Of a DNA stretch of 64,000 nucleotides, positions 38,313 through 49,800 are shown piece after piece. A program made the translations under genes and the position numbers. Position 1 is the first letter of the stretch, and each line of letters begins with the position of its first letter. Under the pieces are notes generated by a model. It saw only the letters and a program-made list of their open reading frames with translations, made no database searches and was not told the DNA's origin. The stretch is from Chthoniobacteraceae bacterium (GTDB lineage: Bacteria > Verrucomicrobiota > Verrucomicrobiia > Chthoniobacterales > Chthoniobacteraceae): the NCBI GenBank assembly GCA_028293625.1, contig JAQGOL010000003.1, positions 1 to 64,000 of the forward strand, written 5' to 3'.

Positions 38313-39410
38313 ATGGCCTCCCACTACGAAGAATCCATGCAGCGCGACATCAGCCGTATCCGCGGCAAGATTGTCGCGATGGCGGCTCTCGCTGAACAAG
38401 CCTTGGAGGCAGTGCTGCGGGCGTTTTTGAAGCGGGACCGGCAGCTAGCCTATACAGTGATTCTGCGCGACAGGCGCATTGATGAGCTTGAAAAAGAAAT
38501 AGACCGGCTCTGCCTGGAGTTCATGGTCAGGCAGCAGCCGGTTGCCAGGCAACTGCGCTTTGCCTATACGGCCATCAAGATCAATCAGGAACTTGAACGC
38601 ATCGGAGACTACGCGGAAAGCATCGCCCGCCAGGTGCTCAAGCTGGCGAATATCAAAGGGGAATTGCCGGTTTCAAGCTTTGAGGAAATCGCCCACCGCG
38701 CCATTCCAATGTTTCGCGACGCCGTGCGGGCCTTTACAGAAGAAGACTCGGAGCTCGCCCTGCGGACTATGGTGGTTGAGGACGAGGTGGATGGGATTAA
38801 GTCGTTGATCAACGCTGAGCTATTTGCTCTGAGGCAGGCAGACAAGCTGCCCCTTGAAGCCTTTACGCCTTTGATGACAGTTGCCCGGCGCTTTGAACGG
38901 GTGACCGACCAAGCCAAGAACATCTGCGAGGAGGTGACCTATATGATCACCGGCGAATATGCCAAACACGAGGGCGGCGACGTCTGGCGCATGGTTTTTA
39001 TCGACGACAACAATTGCGCCAGCCAGATAGCCGAGGCGATTGGAAATTCCCTCAAACAGCCCCAGTTCGTATTCAACGGAGCCGGTCTGAGCGCAGCTCC
39101 GGTCAATCCGTTGCTCAATGCATTTTTGGAAAAAAAGGGGCTCGGCACAGGTCGCGTGAGCGCCCGTTCGCTGGAACAAGTTCCCAATGTCGAGTTCAGC
39201 CAGATTCTTGTTGCGCTGACCGCTTCAGCCAAACGCTCCTTTCCCATTGCGCGCAAGGCGCTCCGGCTCGACTGGAGCGAAATGACGGACCCATGCAGCG
39301 CCGACCTTGGCATGGAGGAAAAGGAAGCCGCCTTTGAAGCAACCTATGGCTTTCTGCATGAGCAAATCTCCGATCTGTGCAAAGCGGTGCTCGCGGACAA
39401 CATCGACTAA
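38313..39410 (+). CDS. phoU: PhoU with a C-terminal degenerate LMW phosphatase/ArsC-like domain
   Basis: The protein has 365 residues. Residues 1-215 are two PhoU three-helix repeats with the E/DxxxD metal motifs (ELERIGDYAESI and RFERVTDQAKNI). Residues about 225-355 align with low-molecular-weight tyrosine phosphatases/ArsC: VFIDDNNCASQIAEAIGNSL (228-247) matches the P-loop region and LDWSEMTDP the general-acid loop. The nucleophilic Cys is Ile and the P-loop Arg is Ala, so it should be inactive. PhoU represses the Pho regulon through the Pst transporter; here it is first in the pst operon instead of last. The pseudo-enzyme domain may sense or bind phosphate. Confidence 0.9.
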   Translation: MASHYEESMQRDISRIRGKIVAMAALAEQALEAVLRAFLKRDRQLAYTVILRDRRIDELEKEIDRLCLEFMVRQQPVARQLRFAYTAIKINQELERIGDYAESIARQVLKLANIKGELPVSSFEEIAHRAIPMFRDAVRAFTEEDSELALRTMVVEDEVDGIKSLINAELFALRQADKLPLEAFTPLMTVARRFERVTDQAKNICEEVTYMITGEYAKHEGGDVWRMVFIDDNNCASQIAEAIGNSLKQPQFVFNGAGLSAAPVNPLLNAFLEKKGLGTGRVSARSLEQVPNVEFSQILVALTASAKRSFPIARKALRLDWSEMTDPCSADLGMEEKEAAFEATYGFLHEQISDLCKAVLADNID

Positions 39411-39429
39411 CTTTCTTTCCCCATAATCC

Positions 39430-40326
39430 ATGAAATTCACCTACCCACTCTTTGCCCTGGCCGGCGTTGCCGTATTTGCCTTTGCCAGCTGCAGCAAGAA
39501 GACTGAAACGGCCGGCTCCGGCGCGCAGAAGCAAACGATCGCCAATATTGGTTCGGATACCATGGTGAACCTCGCCCAGGCATGGGCGGAAAGCTACAGC
39601 ACCCTTAATCCAAACATCTCGGTCGAGGTCGCCGGCGGCGGCTCCGGCGTCGGCGTGGCGGCGCTAATCAACGGCACCTGCGAGATCGCCAACTCGTCGC
39701 GCAAACTGGAAGAGGAAGAGGTGGAAAAATTCAAAGCAAAGCACAATGCCGAGCCGAAGGAATATCTGGTTGGCTACGACGCGCTTTCGATCTACGTCCA
39801 CAAAGACAATCCGATCAACGAGATCAGCATCGAACAGCTCAGCGAGATCTTTCGCGAAGGAGGCGGAATCAATAAATGGAGCGAGCTGGGCATCGCCATT
39901 CCAGCCGGCGGCAACGACGACATCGTCCGCGTCAGCCGTCAGAGTAACTCCGGCACATACCACTACTTCCGCGAGGCAATCGTCGGAAAAAAAGCCGATT
40001 TCAAACTCGGCTCGCGCGACATGAACGGCTCCAAAGATGTCGTTGACCTCGTCTCGCATACGCCCAACGCGATTGGCTACAGCGGACTCGGTTACAACAC
40101 GCCCGCAGTGAAGATTGTCAAAGTATCCAAGAAAAAAGGCGATCCGGGAGTCATGCCTACCATTGAGACCACGCTCGACAAAACCTACCCGATCGCGCGG
40201 CCGATGTTCATGTATACCCCGGGGACGCCTCCCGCCCATATCCAGAAGTATCTTGACTGGATTGTTAGCGATGCGGGCCAGGAGATCGTCAAGCAGATCG
40301 GGTACGTGCCGCTTCCCAAGAAGTAA
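39430..40326 (+). CDS. pstS: Phosphate-binding lipoprotein PstS
   Basis: The 298-residue protein has a lipoprotein signal with lipobox FASC (Cys21). Phosphate-binding segments are visible: IGSDTMVNLA, AGGGSGVGVAAL and SRQSNSGTYHYF. It captures inorganic phosphate outside the membrane and delivers it to PstCA. It lies 19 bases downstream of phoU and begins the transporter genes proper. Confidence 0.94.
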   Translation: MKFTYPLFALAGVAVFAFASCSKKTETAGSGAQKQTIANIGSDTMVNLAQAWAESYSTLNPNISVEVAGGGSGVGVAALINGTCEIANSSRKLEEEEVEKFKAKHNAEPKEYLVGYDALSIYVHKDNPINEISIEQLSEIFREGGGINKWSELGIAIPAGGNDDIVRVSRQSNSGTYHYFREAIVGKKADFKLGSRDMNGSKDVVDLVSHTPNAIGYSGLGYNTPAVKIVKVSKKKGDPGVMPTIETTLDKTYPIARPMFMYTPGTPPAHIQKYLDWIVSDAGQEIVKQIGYVPLPKK

Positions 40327-40384
40327 TTAATCCGCTCACGAACGGCCCGTCGCCATGTAGCGGAACGTTCCTGTAGATTTGCCG

Positions 40385-41380
40385 ATGAGTCTTCCACCCA
40401 ACATAGTAGCCGCCAGGGCCGCCACGGCCGTGCCCTCTTATCTCCCGTCGAAATCCAGACTCTGGCTGCATCTGATGGGCGAAAAGCTGATTGAGTTAAT
40501 CATTCGGCTTTGCGGGATCAGCGCAATCATCTTCATCTTTGCTATCTTCTTCTTCGTCTTCCGCGAAGCAATCCCGCTATTTACCGAAGGCACGGCGCGA
40601 GCCGCAGCGTATGCGGACGCAGGCAAGACGTTTCATTTAGGCGAATTCCTGACGAGCAAGGAATGGTATCCGTCAAGCCAGAGTAATGTGAGGTATGGCG
40701 TCTTCGCCCTGATCGTTGGCACTTTCAGCGTTACGACGCTGGCCATGCTTATTGCGGTGCCGTTTGGACTCGGCGCGGCTATTTTTGTTTCAGAGTTCTG
40801 CGGCCCGCGCCTGAAAGAATCCTTAAAGATCATTATTGAGCTTCTCGCCGCCATCCCGAGCGTAGTCTGGGGCTTTATTGGGCTCATTGTGATGAACCCG
40901 CTCATTATTGGGATTTTCCATGTCCCCGTGGGCCTTAACGTACTAAACGCTGCGATCCTGCTCGCCCTGATGAGCGTGCCGATCATGGTAAGCATCGGTG
41001 AAGACGCCTTGAAAGCCGTGCCGGATTCTTATCGCGAAGCCGGATTGGCACTCGGCGCCACGCAATGGCAGATCATCTACCGGGTGCTGCTTCCGGCCGC
41101 CAAAAATGGCCTGCTTGCGGCTGTCCTCCTGGGAGTCGGACGCGCGGTGGGCGAAACCATGGCCGTGTTGATGGCCACCGGGCACGCGGTCAATATCCCG
41201 CACAGCGTTTTTGATTCGGTGCGCACATTGACTGCAACGATCGCCGCCGAGCTCGGGGAAGCTTCCCAAGGCTCGCAACATTACCGTGTCCTCTTTCTCA
41301 TCGGCGTGTTGCTTTTCTCGATCACCTTTGTCGTCAACCTCACCGCCGACCTCATTGTCCGCGGTGTTCGCAAGCTATGA
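40385..41380 (+). CDS. pstC: Phosphate ABC transporter permease PstC
   Basis: The 331-residue protein starts at ATG 40385 (a TTG six bases upstream is possible). It has six membrane helices and the EAA loop EDALKAVPDSYREAGLALGATQWQIIYRVLLPAA that contacts the ATPase. LLAAIPSVVWGFIGL is the conserved PstC segment. It overlaps pstA by ATGA. Confidence 0.94.
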   Translation: MSLPPNIVAARAATAVPSYLPSKSRLWLHLMGEKLIELIIRLCGISAIIFIFAIFFFVFREAIPLFTEGTARAAAYADAGKTFHLGEFLTSKEWYPSSQSNVRYGVFALIVGTFSVTTLAMLIAVPFGLGAAIFVSEFCGPRLKESLKIIIELLAAIPSVVWGFIGLIVMNPLIIGIFHVPVGLNVLNAAILLALMSVPIMVSIGEDALKAVPDSYREAGLALGATQWQIIYRVLLPAAKNGLLAAVLLGVGRAVGETMAVLMATGHAVNIPHSVFDSVRTLTATIAAELGEASQGSQHYRVLFLIGVLLFSITFVVNLTADLIVRGVRKL

Positions 41381-42273
41381 GTACACAGCTTTTTACCGAG
41401 ACTCCGGGGGTGCGGCGCAGGCTCCGCAATCAGCTGATCGCCAAATGCATTTTCGGCGCGATGGCACTGGCGATGATCATCCCGCTGCTGCTCATCGTGG
41501 CGCACCTTGTCAGCCAGGCGTGGCCGCTGCTTTCATGGGATTTCTTCACGACCAATCCGACCAATGGGATGAAGAAAGGCGGCATCTGGAGCGCTTTGCT
41601 CGGAACCCTTTGGCTGGTTGCTTTCTCACTGCTCATCGCGGCGCCGGTGGGAATCCTTGCGGCTGTCTACATCAATGAGTATGCGAGTGACAATTGGTTC
41701 ACCAGGGTCGTCAATCTGGCCATCATGAATCTGGCGGGCGTGCCCTCCATTGTGCACGCGCTCTTTGGGCTCGGCGCTTTTGTTCTCTTTGCCGGAATTG
41801 GCCGCTCGGTCCTCGCGGCGTCAATGACGCTCGCAATCATGACACTCCCCGTCATCATCGCTTCGACCCGGGAAGCGCTTGCCGCTGTCCCCCGCTCGTT
41901 TCGGGAAGCGTGCTGGAATGTAGGGGCAACCCGATGGCAGACCATTTGGCGCATTGTGCTGCCTAACTCAATCAGCGGCATTCTCACCGGAGTTATCCTT
42001 CAAGTAAGCCGAACCGCCGGCGAAACCGCGCCGGTGATGTTCACGGGTGCCGTCTTCTATCGCAAAATTGCCGAGGGCGACCTCTTTGCCTATTCGCTCA
42101 ATGAGCAATGCATGGCGCTTTCGATGCATCTGTTTGCCATTACCACCCAGGTTACCAACCCGCCCAAGGCGCTCCCTTATGCGGTTGCCACAGCGCTGCT
42201 CTGCGTCGTGCTCCTGGTCAATACTACTGCCATCGCCCTGCGGGTATGGCTTCGCTCCCGAAAGAAATGGTAA
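41377..42273 (+). CDS. pstA: Phosphate ABC transporter permease PstA
   Basis: The 298-residue protein has six membrane helices with the EAA loop TREALAAVPRSFREACWNVGATRWQTIWRIVLPNS and the AGVPSIVHALFGLG segment. It forms the phosphate channel with PstC. It overlaps pstC at the start and pstB1 at the end, showing tight translational coupling. Confidence 0.94.
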   Translation: MSTQLFTETPGVRRRLRNQLIAKCIFGAMALAMIIPLLLIVAHLVSQAWPLLSWDFFTTNPTNGMKKGGIWSALLGTLWLVAFSLLIAAPVGILAAVYINEYASDNWFTRVVNLAIMNLAGVPSIVHALFGLGAFVLFAGIGRSVLAASMTLAIMTLPVIIASTREALAAVPRSFREACWNVGATRWQTIWRIVLPNSISGILTGVILQVSRTAGETAPVMFTGAVFYRKIAEGDLFAYSLNEQCMALSMHLFAITTQVTNPPKALPYAVATALLCVVLLVNTTAIALRVWLRSRKKW

Positions 42274-43028
42274 CTACAAGCAAGGTACAGGTGGAAGATC
42301 TCCGGGTCACTTACGGTTCCAAAGAAGTAATCCACGGCATTAGCTTCGATATCCAGCCGAATGAAATCTTCGGCATCATCGGACCCGCGCAGTCAGGTAA
42401 GACTTCGTTGCTGCGCTGTATCAATCGCACGATTGAACTCACCGTCGGGGCCAAGGTAAAAGGAACAATCCGCGTCGATGGCGAGGATGTGCAACGCGCC
42501 TCCAATGTCTACGGGCTCCGCCGCAAAATCGGGATGGTTGCCCCGCTCCCGGTCGGACTCCCTTTAAGCATTTTCGATAATGTCGCTTTCGCGCCCCGCT
42601 CCGCCGGGATCAGCAACAAGAGCGCGCTAAACGATCTGGTTGAAAAATGCCTCAGGCAAGCCGCGCTCTGGGATGAAGTAAAAGACCGCCTCGATTCACT
42701 TGGAACCAAGCTCTCCGGAGGACAGCAGCAACGGCTTACGATTGCGCGCGCTCTATCTCATTCACCCGAGATTCTCTGCCTGGATGAGTTCAGCATTGCC
42801 ATTGACCCGGTTACCACAATGCGCATTGAGGATGTGCTAAAGGAACTAAAGAAAGAGATGACTATCATTCTGGTCACCAACCTTGTGCAGCAAGCCCGGC
42901 GCCTGGCCGCGCGCACGATGTTCCTTTGGAATGGAGAAATTATCGAGCTCGATCAGACATCGGTTATGTTCGGCGAAAATCCGAAGGATCGGCGTACTTA
43001 CGACTACGTGAACGGCATATTTGGATGA
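42267..43028 (+). CDS. pstB: Phosphate ABC transporter ATPase 1, with defective Q-loop and H-loop
   Basis: The start at ATG 42267 overlaps pstA and gives 253 residues. Walker A (GPAQSGKTS, 39-47) and the signature LSGGQQQ (150-156) are intact. The Q-loop reads GMVAP instead of GMVFQ (residue 93 is Pro), the Walker B/D-loop is LDEFSIAID instead of LDEPTSALD, and the H-loop is VTNLVQQA with Asn for His. The composite site built on this subunit's Walker motifs should be poorly hydrolytic. The second ATPase downstream has the opposite pattern, so the two probably form a heterodimer. Confidence 0.92.
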   Translation: MVTTSKVQVEDLRVTYGSKEVIHGISFDIQPNEIFGIIGPAQSGKTSLLRCINRTIELTVGAKVKGTIRVDGEDVQRASNVYGLRRKIGMVAPLPVGLPLSIFDNVAFAPRSAGISNKSALNDLVEKCLRQAALWDEVKDRLDSLGTKLSGGQQQRLTIARALSHSPEILCLDEFSIAIDPVTTMRIEDVLKELKKEMTIILVTNLVQQARRLAARTMFLWNGEIIELDQTSVMFGENPKDRRTYDYVNGIFG

Positions 43029-43798
43029 ACGACGAGCCCCGCTACTCCATTCAAACCCGGGATCTTTGCCTCTGGTACACAAAGTTCCAGGCGCTCAAGA
43101 ATATCACCGTCGATATCAAGCATGGCCTCATCACGTCGCTCATCGGCCCGAGCGGATGCGGCAAGAGCACTTTGCTGCGCTGTTTTAACCGCGTCAATGA
43201 GCGCTACGGTTACGTCACCACCAAAGGCGAAATCGTGCTTCAGGGTAAAAACATCTACGATGCCGATGTTTCCCTCATGGAGTTGCGAAAAAGCATCGGC
43301 ATGGTTTTTCAACGCCCAAACCCGCTCCCGATCTCGGTCTATGAGAACGTCGTGTTCGGCCTGCGCGTGCACGCCGATGGAAAACTAAAAAGATCGGATC
43401 TCGATGGGGCAGTTGAAAAAGCGCTCAGTGAAGTAGGCCTTTGGAAAGATCTCAAGGATCGCTTGGGCATGAAGGCAACAAACCTTCAGCTTGAGCAGCA
43501 GCAAAAACTATCCATCGCACGATTACTCCCGCTTAAGCCCGAGATTATCCTGATGGATGAACCCGCCAGCGCGCTTGATGTCGAAGGGACCCGCGCCATT
43601 GAAGAGCTGATGTGGAGCCTGGCCGGCCGCTACACCATCGTGATTGTCACCCATAACATGGCCCAGGCCCGCCGCGCCTCCCACGAGTGCATTTTCATGC
43701 TGATGGGTGAACTCGTGGAGCAAAACCGCACCGAAGAGCTTTTCCTCAATCCAAAGAACATCAGGACCGCCGAATACATCGAGGGCCGATACGGTTGA
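43025..43798 (+). CDS. pstB: Phosphate ABC transporter ATPase 2, with degenerate signature motif
   Basis: The start at ATG 43025 overlaps the previous stop (ATGA) and gives 257 residues. Walker A (GPSGCGKST, 41-49), Q-loop (GMVFQRPNPLP), Walker B (ILMDEPASALD) and H-loop (VTHNMAQA) are all canonical PstB. The ABC signature LSGGQQQ is replaced by LQLEQQQ (154-160), so this subunit cannot supply a normal signature to a partner site. Paired with the first ATPase, one complete and one degenerate site result. The gene ends two bases before the stop of the convergent giant ORF. Confidence 0.93.
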   Translation: MNDEPRYSIQTRDLCLWYTKFQALKNITVDIKHGLITSLIGPSGCGKSTLLRCFNRVNERYGYVTTKGEIVLQGKNIYDADVSLMELRKSIGMVFQRPNPLPISVYENVVFGLRVHADGKLKRSDLDGAVEKALSEVGLWKDLKDRLGMKATNLQLEQQQKLSIARLLPLKPEIILMDEPASALDVEGTRAIEELMWSLAGRYTIVIVTHNMAQARRASHECIFMLMGELVEQNRTEELFLNPKNIRTAEYIEGRYG

Positions 43799-43800
43799 GC

Positions 43801-46800
43801 TTAGCGTAGGTTACGCTCTTCGCGTTCAAGCCTGTTGCGGTTCTCAATCTTTGTCCAATCGATAATCAGAGGATTGCTGCGATCCTCATCCGCACGTTTG
43901 CGGCAAACTTGGACTGCTTCTTTCAGAATTTTCTTTGCCGACTCAGATCGCACGTCAACGGATTCAATCCACCCAGCAATTCGCAACTCGCGATCAGGCA
44001 GGTCAGCAAGATCGCGGATCTTCAGCGCATCCCTGAGACTCGGCCACTCGGGCAGTTCTCGCAGCGGGCGATATTCCGCGGAGTTATCTATCACGAATCC
44101 GTAATACCAACCCGCCGAGAGCAATTGCGCTAGGCGGGCCAGTGCCATTTCTCGTTGTGAAGGATCGTTTTTGCCCTCGATCGCGCAGACTGTCGCTTCT
44201 TGAAGTCGGCGCCAAAGTGTCTCCGTGGGCCGTTTTGTACTAATGGCAGCCAACTCTTTTTTTGCGGCACGCACGTCTTTACGTATCAAAGCAACCGTAA
44301 CAAGTTGGCTATCGGGCTTCTCTTTTGAACCCGCAGGCCGAAGGAGTTTCTCAACGTCACTGAGCGCACTGCGCATTTCGTCAAGCCGGCTTGCCGCAAC
44401 GGTCGGCAATGTATCTGGCGCTACCGCTAGATCAGCGAAAATGCGTGCCTGGTCGAGCAAAAGCGACGCGTGATGCGAAACGGAACTTTGCGATTGGACA
44501 TCCTTGGCCAACTTCAGTGCATCCTCGCTATTGCCTGCGGCGTGCAATGCTTCAATCAGATTGCCAATATCGATGTAATAGTCGTCATTATGAAGCTTCA
44601 TCAGGGAGTTCTGAAATGCTTGTACTGCATCTTTCCTTTGATTTTGATTCCATCTCACCAAACCAAGTAGGTTTTGCATGATATGCTCCTCGCCCTTGAG
44701 GTCGCGGCCAGCCTGGATTCCGCGCTCGGCATCGGAATATAGCCCCAACAGCCGAAGCACTTCAGCGAGATTGAAAAATAGCATGGCTTGCTTGACCGAT
44801 TTCAAGTCGGATTCAAGCGCGTGGAGATAGTCACGGACAGCTTCGCGAAGCTCAACATACCTTCTCCTCCGATTCTTTGCGCGGGCTATCTGCAGGTCCA
44901 ATAGAACCTTCCGATCCTGTTTCTCGCTGGCAAGCTGAATTCCTTCTTCGAGCTTGATCCGAGCCCATTGTTGGTCCGTTTCGTTGGACGAGTCCCAATT
45001 GTTCCAGAGCCACAAGTAAGCCTCGGGTTCAGGATATTTTTTCAGACACGCTTCGCCTGCGTTGCGCGCTTCTGCTACTTGCTCCGCTTGCAGGTATAAT
45101 TTCGATTTCTGCGCTAGAAGCTGCGCTTCCTCCTGCTTTCCCTTAGCGCAGTCAATCGCTTTATCGATATCCCAAAGCGCCGCGACGATTCCGGCGTTAT
45201 CAGGGCCGGCATCCGTTAAAATTTTTTCGAATCTTGCACGCTCTGACCAGGCATAGCTCCAACCGGGAGTCTCAGTGGTAGCTTGGACCGCGAGTTTCAA
45301 AGCAGCATTTTCCCATCCGGGAGTATCTCTGAGCTTACTAAGGTCAGCCAAGGCGATAAATAGTTCGGCCCGATTGGCGGGCGTGTCGGCCAAACTCTCT
45401 GCAATACGAAATTGTTTCTCAGCCAAGAGAAATTCACCGAGTTTACGCAGATTAAGTCCTGCGCGCAGCACAAGCGGAAAGGATAGGGGCGCGTTCTTCC
45501 TTACCGCGTCATCGTACAGTGCAACCGCCTCCTTTCGCGTTGCCGTCGTATCCGCTGCTTTCAGAGCATTCACAGCCTCCTCAGCCAGTTTTGCCAATTT
45601 GTGTGCCTGAGTCGCGAGACTTTTTAATTCAGGTAACCGGAGGAGAAAATCTAAATCGCCAGTGCCGAACCGATTCGGGACACCTCCGGCAAATGCGCTC
45701 CTTACAGCAGCTACCCCATTTTCGAGCTCCGGACGCCATGCTGCTGGCAATGCCTTTGCCGTGAGAGCAACAGGCACGTCGCTGAATTTTTTTCCGGTGG
45801 TTTTCTCCCACACAATCTGCAACCGGTTATCAATGGCTTCTGCATAGGCCAAATACAATCCGGCGGCATCCGTCTCTCCGATCTGTGGTGCCCATTCTTT
45901 GATCCGTTCGTGAAGTAAGAGCCAGCAGAGCGGATGCGGAAGGCTCTGAATCGCCCTGAGTGATTTGGCATCCGGCGGGACGGTCAGCGCAAGCAATTCA
46001 GCGAACTTGTTTGCCTCATCAAGATCGCTATAGTCAGGGTTGTTCTCCTTCAGCTCCGCACGAATCGCTGCCACTGGCTCGAGGAGCTTACGGATCTCCG
46101 AAGCTGGAGGCGCCGTGGAAGTCCGTAAATACCATCCATCAAGATGAGCGAGTATTTTCCACGATTCCCGGATCGACGTCGCGAGCTTGGTTTCACAAGC
46201 AAGCTTTCGCCATTCTTCGGTTGATTGCGGTTCAGATTGAAGATGAGTCAGATCGTTGATACGCACTTGCCACCGCTTTTGAGCATCTTCAAAAGAAGAG
46301 TCGGCGGGAATAGCAGCCTGCGGTGCGTTAGTTGAAAGTTTCCATACACGCACGATGTTGGTTTCATCCGTGGCCACAATTGCAGAATTGTCCGGAAAAA
46401 ATCCAACTGCGATAACTGGTTTTGTAAAGGCCGGAATGGTTTCCAATAAGTTGCCGTTATAACAAAGTGAAATGCTACCATCTTCAAGTCCCGCCGCACT
46501 CCACGACCCGCCTGGCGACCATGCAAAGGCTTTGGCGGCCGCTCCTGAATCAATCACGCCTCCGGAGTATCTCAAACGATCGAATCCCCACCGCTTGTCA
46601 TCGATGTCGCCAGCCAAATAACTGCTTCCGTCAGGATTTGCCTCGATAGGCCCCTTGACGCTTTCTGTGCCTCGAGTTGCGTCCCGAAGATTGAAGATAC
46701 TGCACGCCGTTTTATCCCCGGCAGCCAGCTGAGTGCCGGCATCGATAAAAGCAAGGTAATCGATCGGATTTCCGTTGAGCAGAGGCTCCCGCCAGCAGCC

Positions 46801-49800
46801 TTTATAGGCTACCGGAATAGCCGCGAATGGATCCGTCTCCAACAAGGTAACCTCGCCATTCTCAAAGCCCACCGCAAGGTAGCGGCCGTCATGGGAGAAC
46901 GCAAGAGTCCGAATATCGGCCGACGCAGAGCCGACTTCTCTCCCGCCATTCCCATGGGACTTAGGTTTTGCCTCCGTCCTGCCTTTCGCCGGCGGAATTC
47001 TCGCCAATGTTGATCCATCAAGCGTTTGCAACCCATTGCTTTCTTTACCCCCGAGCGTTTTCAGATTTTCCATTGTCCCCATTTGCGCGACTACAATTTC
47101 GTATTTGGAAATAAGTTCCGCAGCAGCGTCAGGAGCCTGCGTACCAGGGGCCTCAATCAATCTTCTTCTAACGATTGCGATGAGTCCAAGTGTCGGGCAT
47201 GTGGCGACCGCTTTTACGTCGACTGCCAGTTCGACCAACGGGGATATCTTTTCCACCGCGCTTTTCGGCAATGCGGTTAGCCGAGTCAACGTGTCGTGAT
47301 TAAATTCGAAAATTGCTACCCCGCCCTCCTTGTAGACGATGCCGCTGCGATAGATCCGTCCACTCCGGCTGCCAACGATAAATCCACACAGCACCTCATT
47401 GGTTAACTCGACGGCATGGGTGGCTATCTTACCTGAAGTTAAATCCCAAACTTGAAACAAGTTCCATTGATTGCCTGTGTAGATAAATTGCCTGTCGCGC
47501 GAGAAGGCAACCTGCACTCGCAATCGAAGTCGGTCCAAAAGGTTCGAACTGCCTTTCCAGCGGCGCAATGCCGTGGCATCGGCGATCGCACCGGCAAAGA
47601 GCACCACGCCAGTTTGTCGTGCGTCACGCACTGTCCAATGTCCCTCCCAATCGCCGATCACGATCCATTCGCTGTCAGAAGAATAGGCAACCGACTCGAT
47701 TTTCGTCGATACAGCAAACGAATCATCAAGCTTCTCTCCTGTCTCGGCACTGCGTTGCTCAACCGCGCCTTCACTGGTTGCGATCAGAAAGCGCGATTCG
47801 TCGGGGCTGAAAACCAGCGCAGTTGGGCGCCCGTCAACTTTCCATTTTCGGCCCGTTGGCTCTCTGTTGTTAACATCCCACTCGGTCACGTTTCCGTCGC
47901 GGTCGGCTGCAATCAGGCGGGCCCCGTTAGTCGACACCGCCAGGCAGGTCCAAAGGTCGCTTCCGCTCGGCTCGCGCAACGCATGTAATTCTGAGGAGGT
48001 TGGGTCCGATTGCAGACGAAGGGCGCCGTCGCGAGTCGCGGTGACGACGCCTTTCCCGGCGAACGCGGCCAGGCAAACATTAGCCGGCAGACGGTGTTCC
48101 ACTGGATGAGCGGCCGGGATCAGGTCCCAAAGATGACAATCCCCGTTCATATCCACCACCAATAGGCGCTCATCACCTTCGTTGAGGCAAAATGCAGGCA
48201 CTACTTTAAAGTAGGGAGAATCGGGATCGTTCCCCTCCCGCCCATCGCGTAACGGAAAGTCGATTGCAGGCAGATTCGGGGATAGCGCTTCCGTTTTTTG
48301 CGACAGATCCCATGCCGATAACGTGAGGCCATCTTGATAGCCTGGTGTCTCTCCCAGAAAGAGCATTCCGGGACCTTGTGGCCAGGAAATTATTCTGGCG
48401 ATACTCCCGCCTTCCGGCAGTTTGAAGGCTCCTGCCGGCTCCAGCCAGGTCGCCCTTTCCGGCCCTGGTATCCAACCGTGCGGATCTATCTTGGAGCTGT
48501 CGTCACGCGGCCGCTTTCGTTTGACATCGAGTTCTTTTGCGGCGTCGAGAGATGCAAACTGGCCGGCGCCAAGCTTGATCTCCGCCGCAGGATCGATCGC
48601 GTAACGCTCAAGGAAAGTAGCCGCCACAAAACGGCGTCCGTTTTTCCATAGATCGGTAATTTCTTTGCGGTAGAGTTTTGCGAAGGCTTCCGAGCGCTCA
48701 GCATTCGATTTTTCCGCCTGATCAGCTTTAGCCCTTGCTTGCGCCTCTGCCGCCCGTGCCTGCTGCGCAGCCTCATCGGCTCTTTTGCGCTGAACCTGGG
48801 CATTGCGGCTCGCGTCCATTGCTTCACTACGCTGCATCCAAGCGATGATCGCAAGCGGCAGGCAGGCAAACAGAAGCACTCCCGCCGCCACGGTCGCCGC
48901 GCGCGCGGCAAGCCGTGCCCAGTTTCGAGGAAGCTGTTCGCGAACCCAACGGCGGTCGAAGTTCGCGCGATAGATCGGATTCTTTACAACCAGCCGTCCA
49001 GCCGCGTTACGAACAAGGCCGGAGAGCTTAAGTCGCGTTACCTCGGGTGCGACTTCGCTGTCTTCAACTCGCGCGCCGCACCAGATCCGGCGGTAAAGCC
49101 GCAGGAGATCATCGAATTTCTGAACATTCGTGCCGGAGTGCCGCTCACTGAGAATCCGGTCACGGATAAAAGTCAAATTGGGTTCCGTCTCGCGCGCACG
49201 CTGGGTCAGGAAAAGCTCGCGTGCGATCCGGTCGACCGCAGCGTTGTCGCGGGCATCGGGTTGCGCGGCGACTGCTTCGCAGATTTTCTGAGTGAGATAC
49301 GGCTGGCCGCATGACCAATGGAAGGCGCGGCGCACGAGTGCTTCGGCCTGCGGCCGAGGAAGGTCCGGCATTCCATCCGCAAGGCATAACGCTTCCGCTT
49401 CAGTAAAGTCGCACAGCTCGATGCGGCGCCCAATATTGAAGGGTGTGACTTGTTTGTTGGTGATGAGATCCGCAGGAGAGGCAACGCCAAGCAGGCAGAA
49501 CGAAAGCCGTTTGAGCTCCTCATCCTGACTGCGACGATTATAGAGCTCACGAATGCCAATGAAAAACTCGTCGGTCGGAAAGCTGAGGCTGCGTACGAGA
49601 TCAATTTCATCGACGATGATCGTGATTCTCCCGGGAATCTTCGCCAGCAAAACCCGCCGCAGCACTTCCACCCACATCTGGTGCGGACCGAGCACTTTTT
49701 TCTGCGCACGGAAGGCGTCAATTTCATCCTCAATGTCGAAGTCAGCGCCGATCCGCTCCAGCATTCCATCAAACCACTGAGCGACGGTGACATCTGTGCC

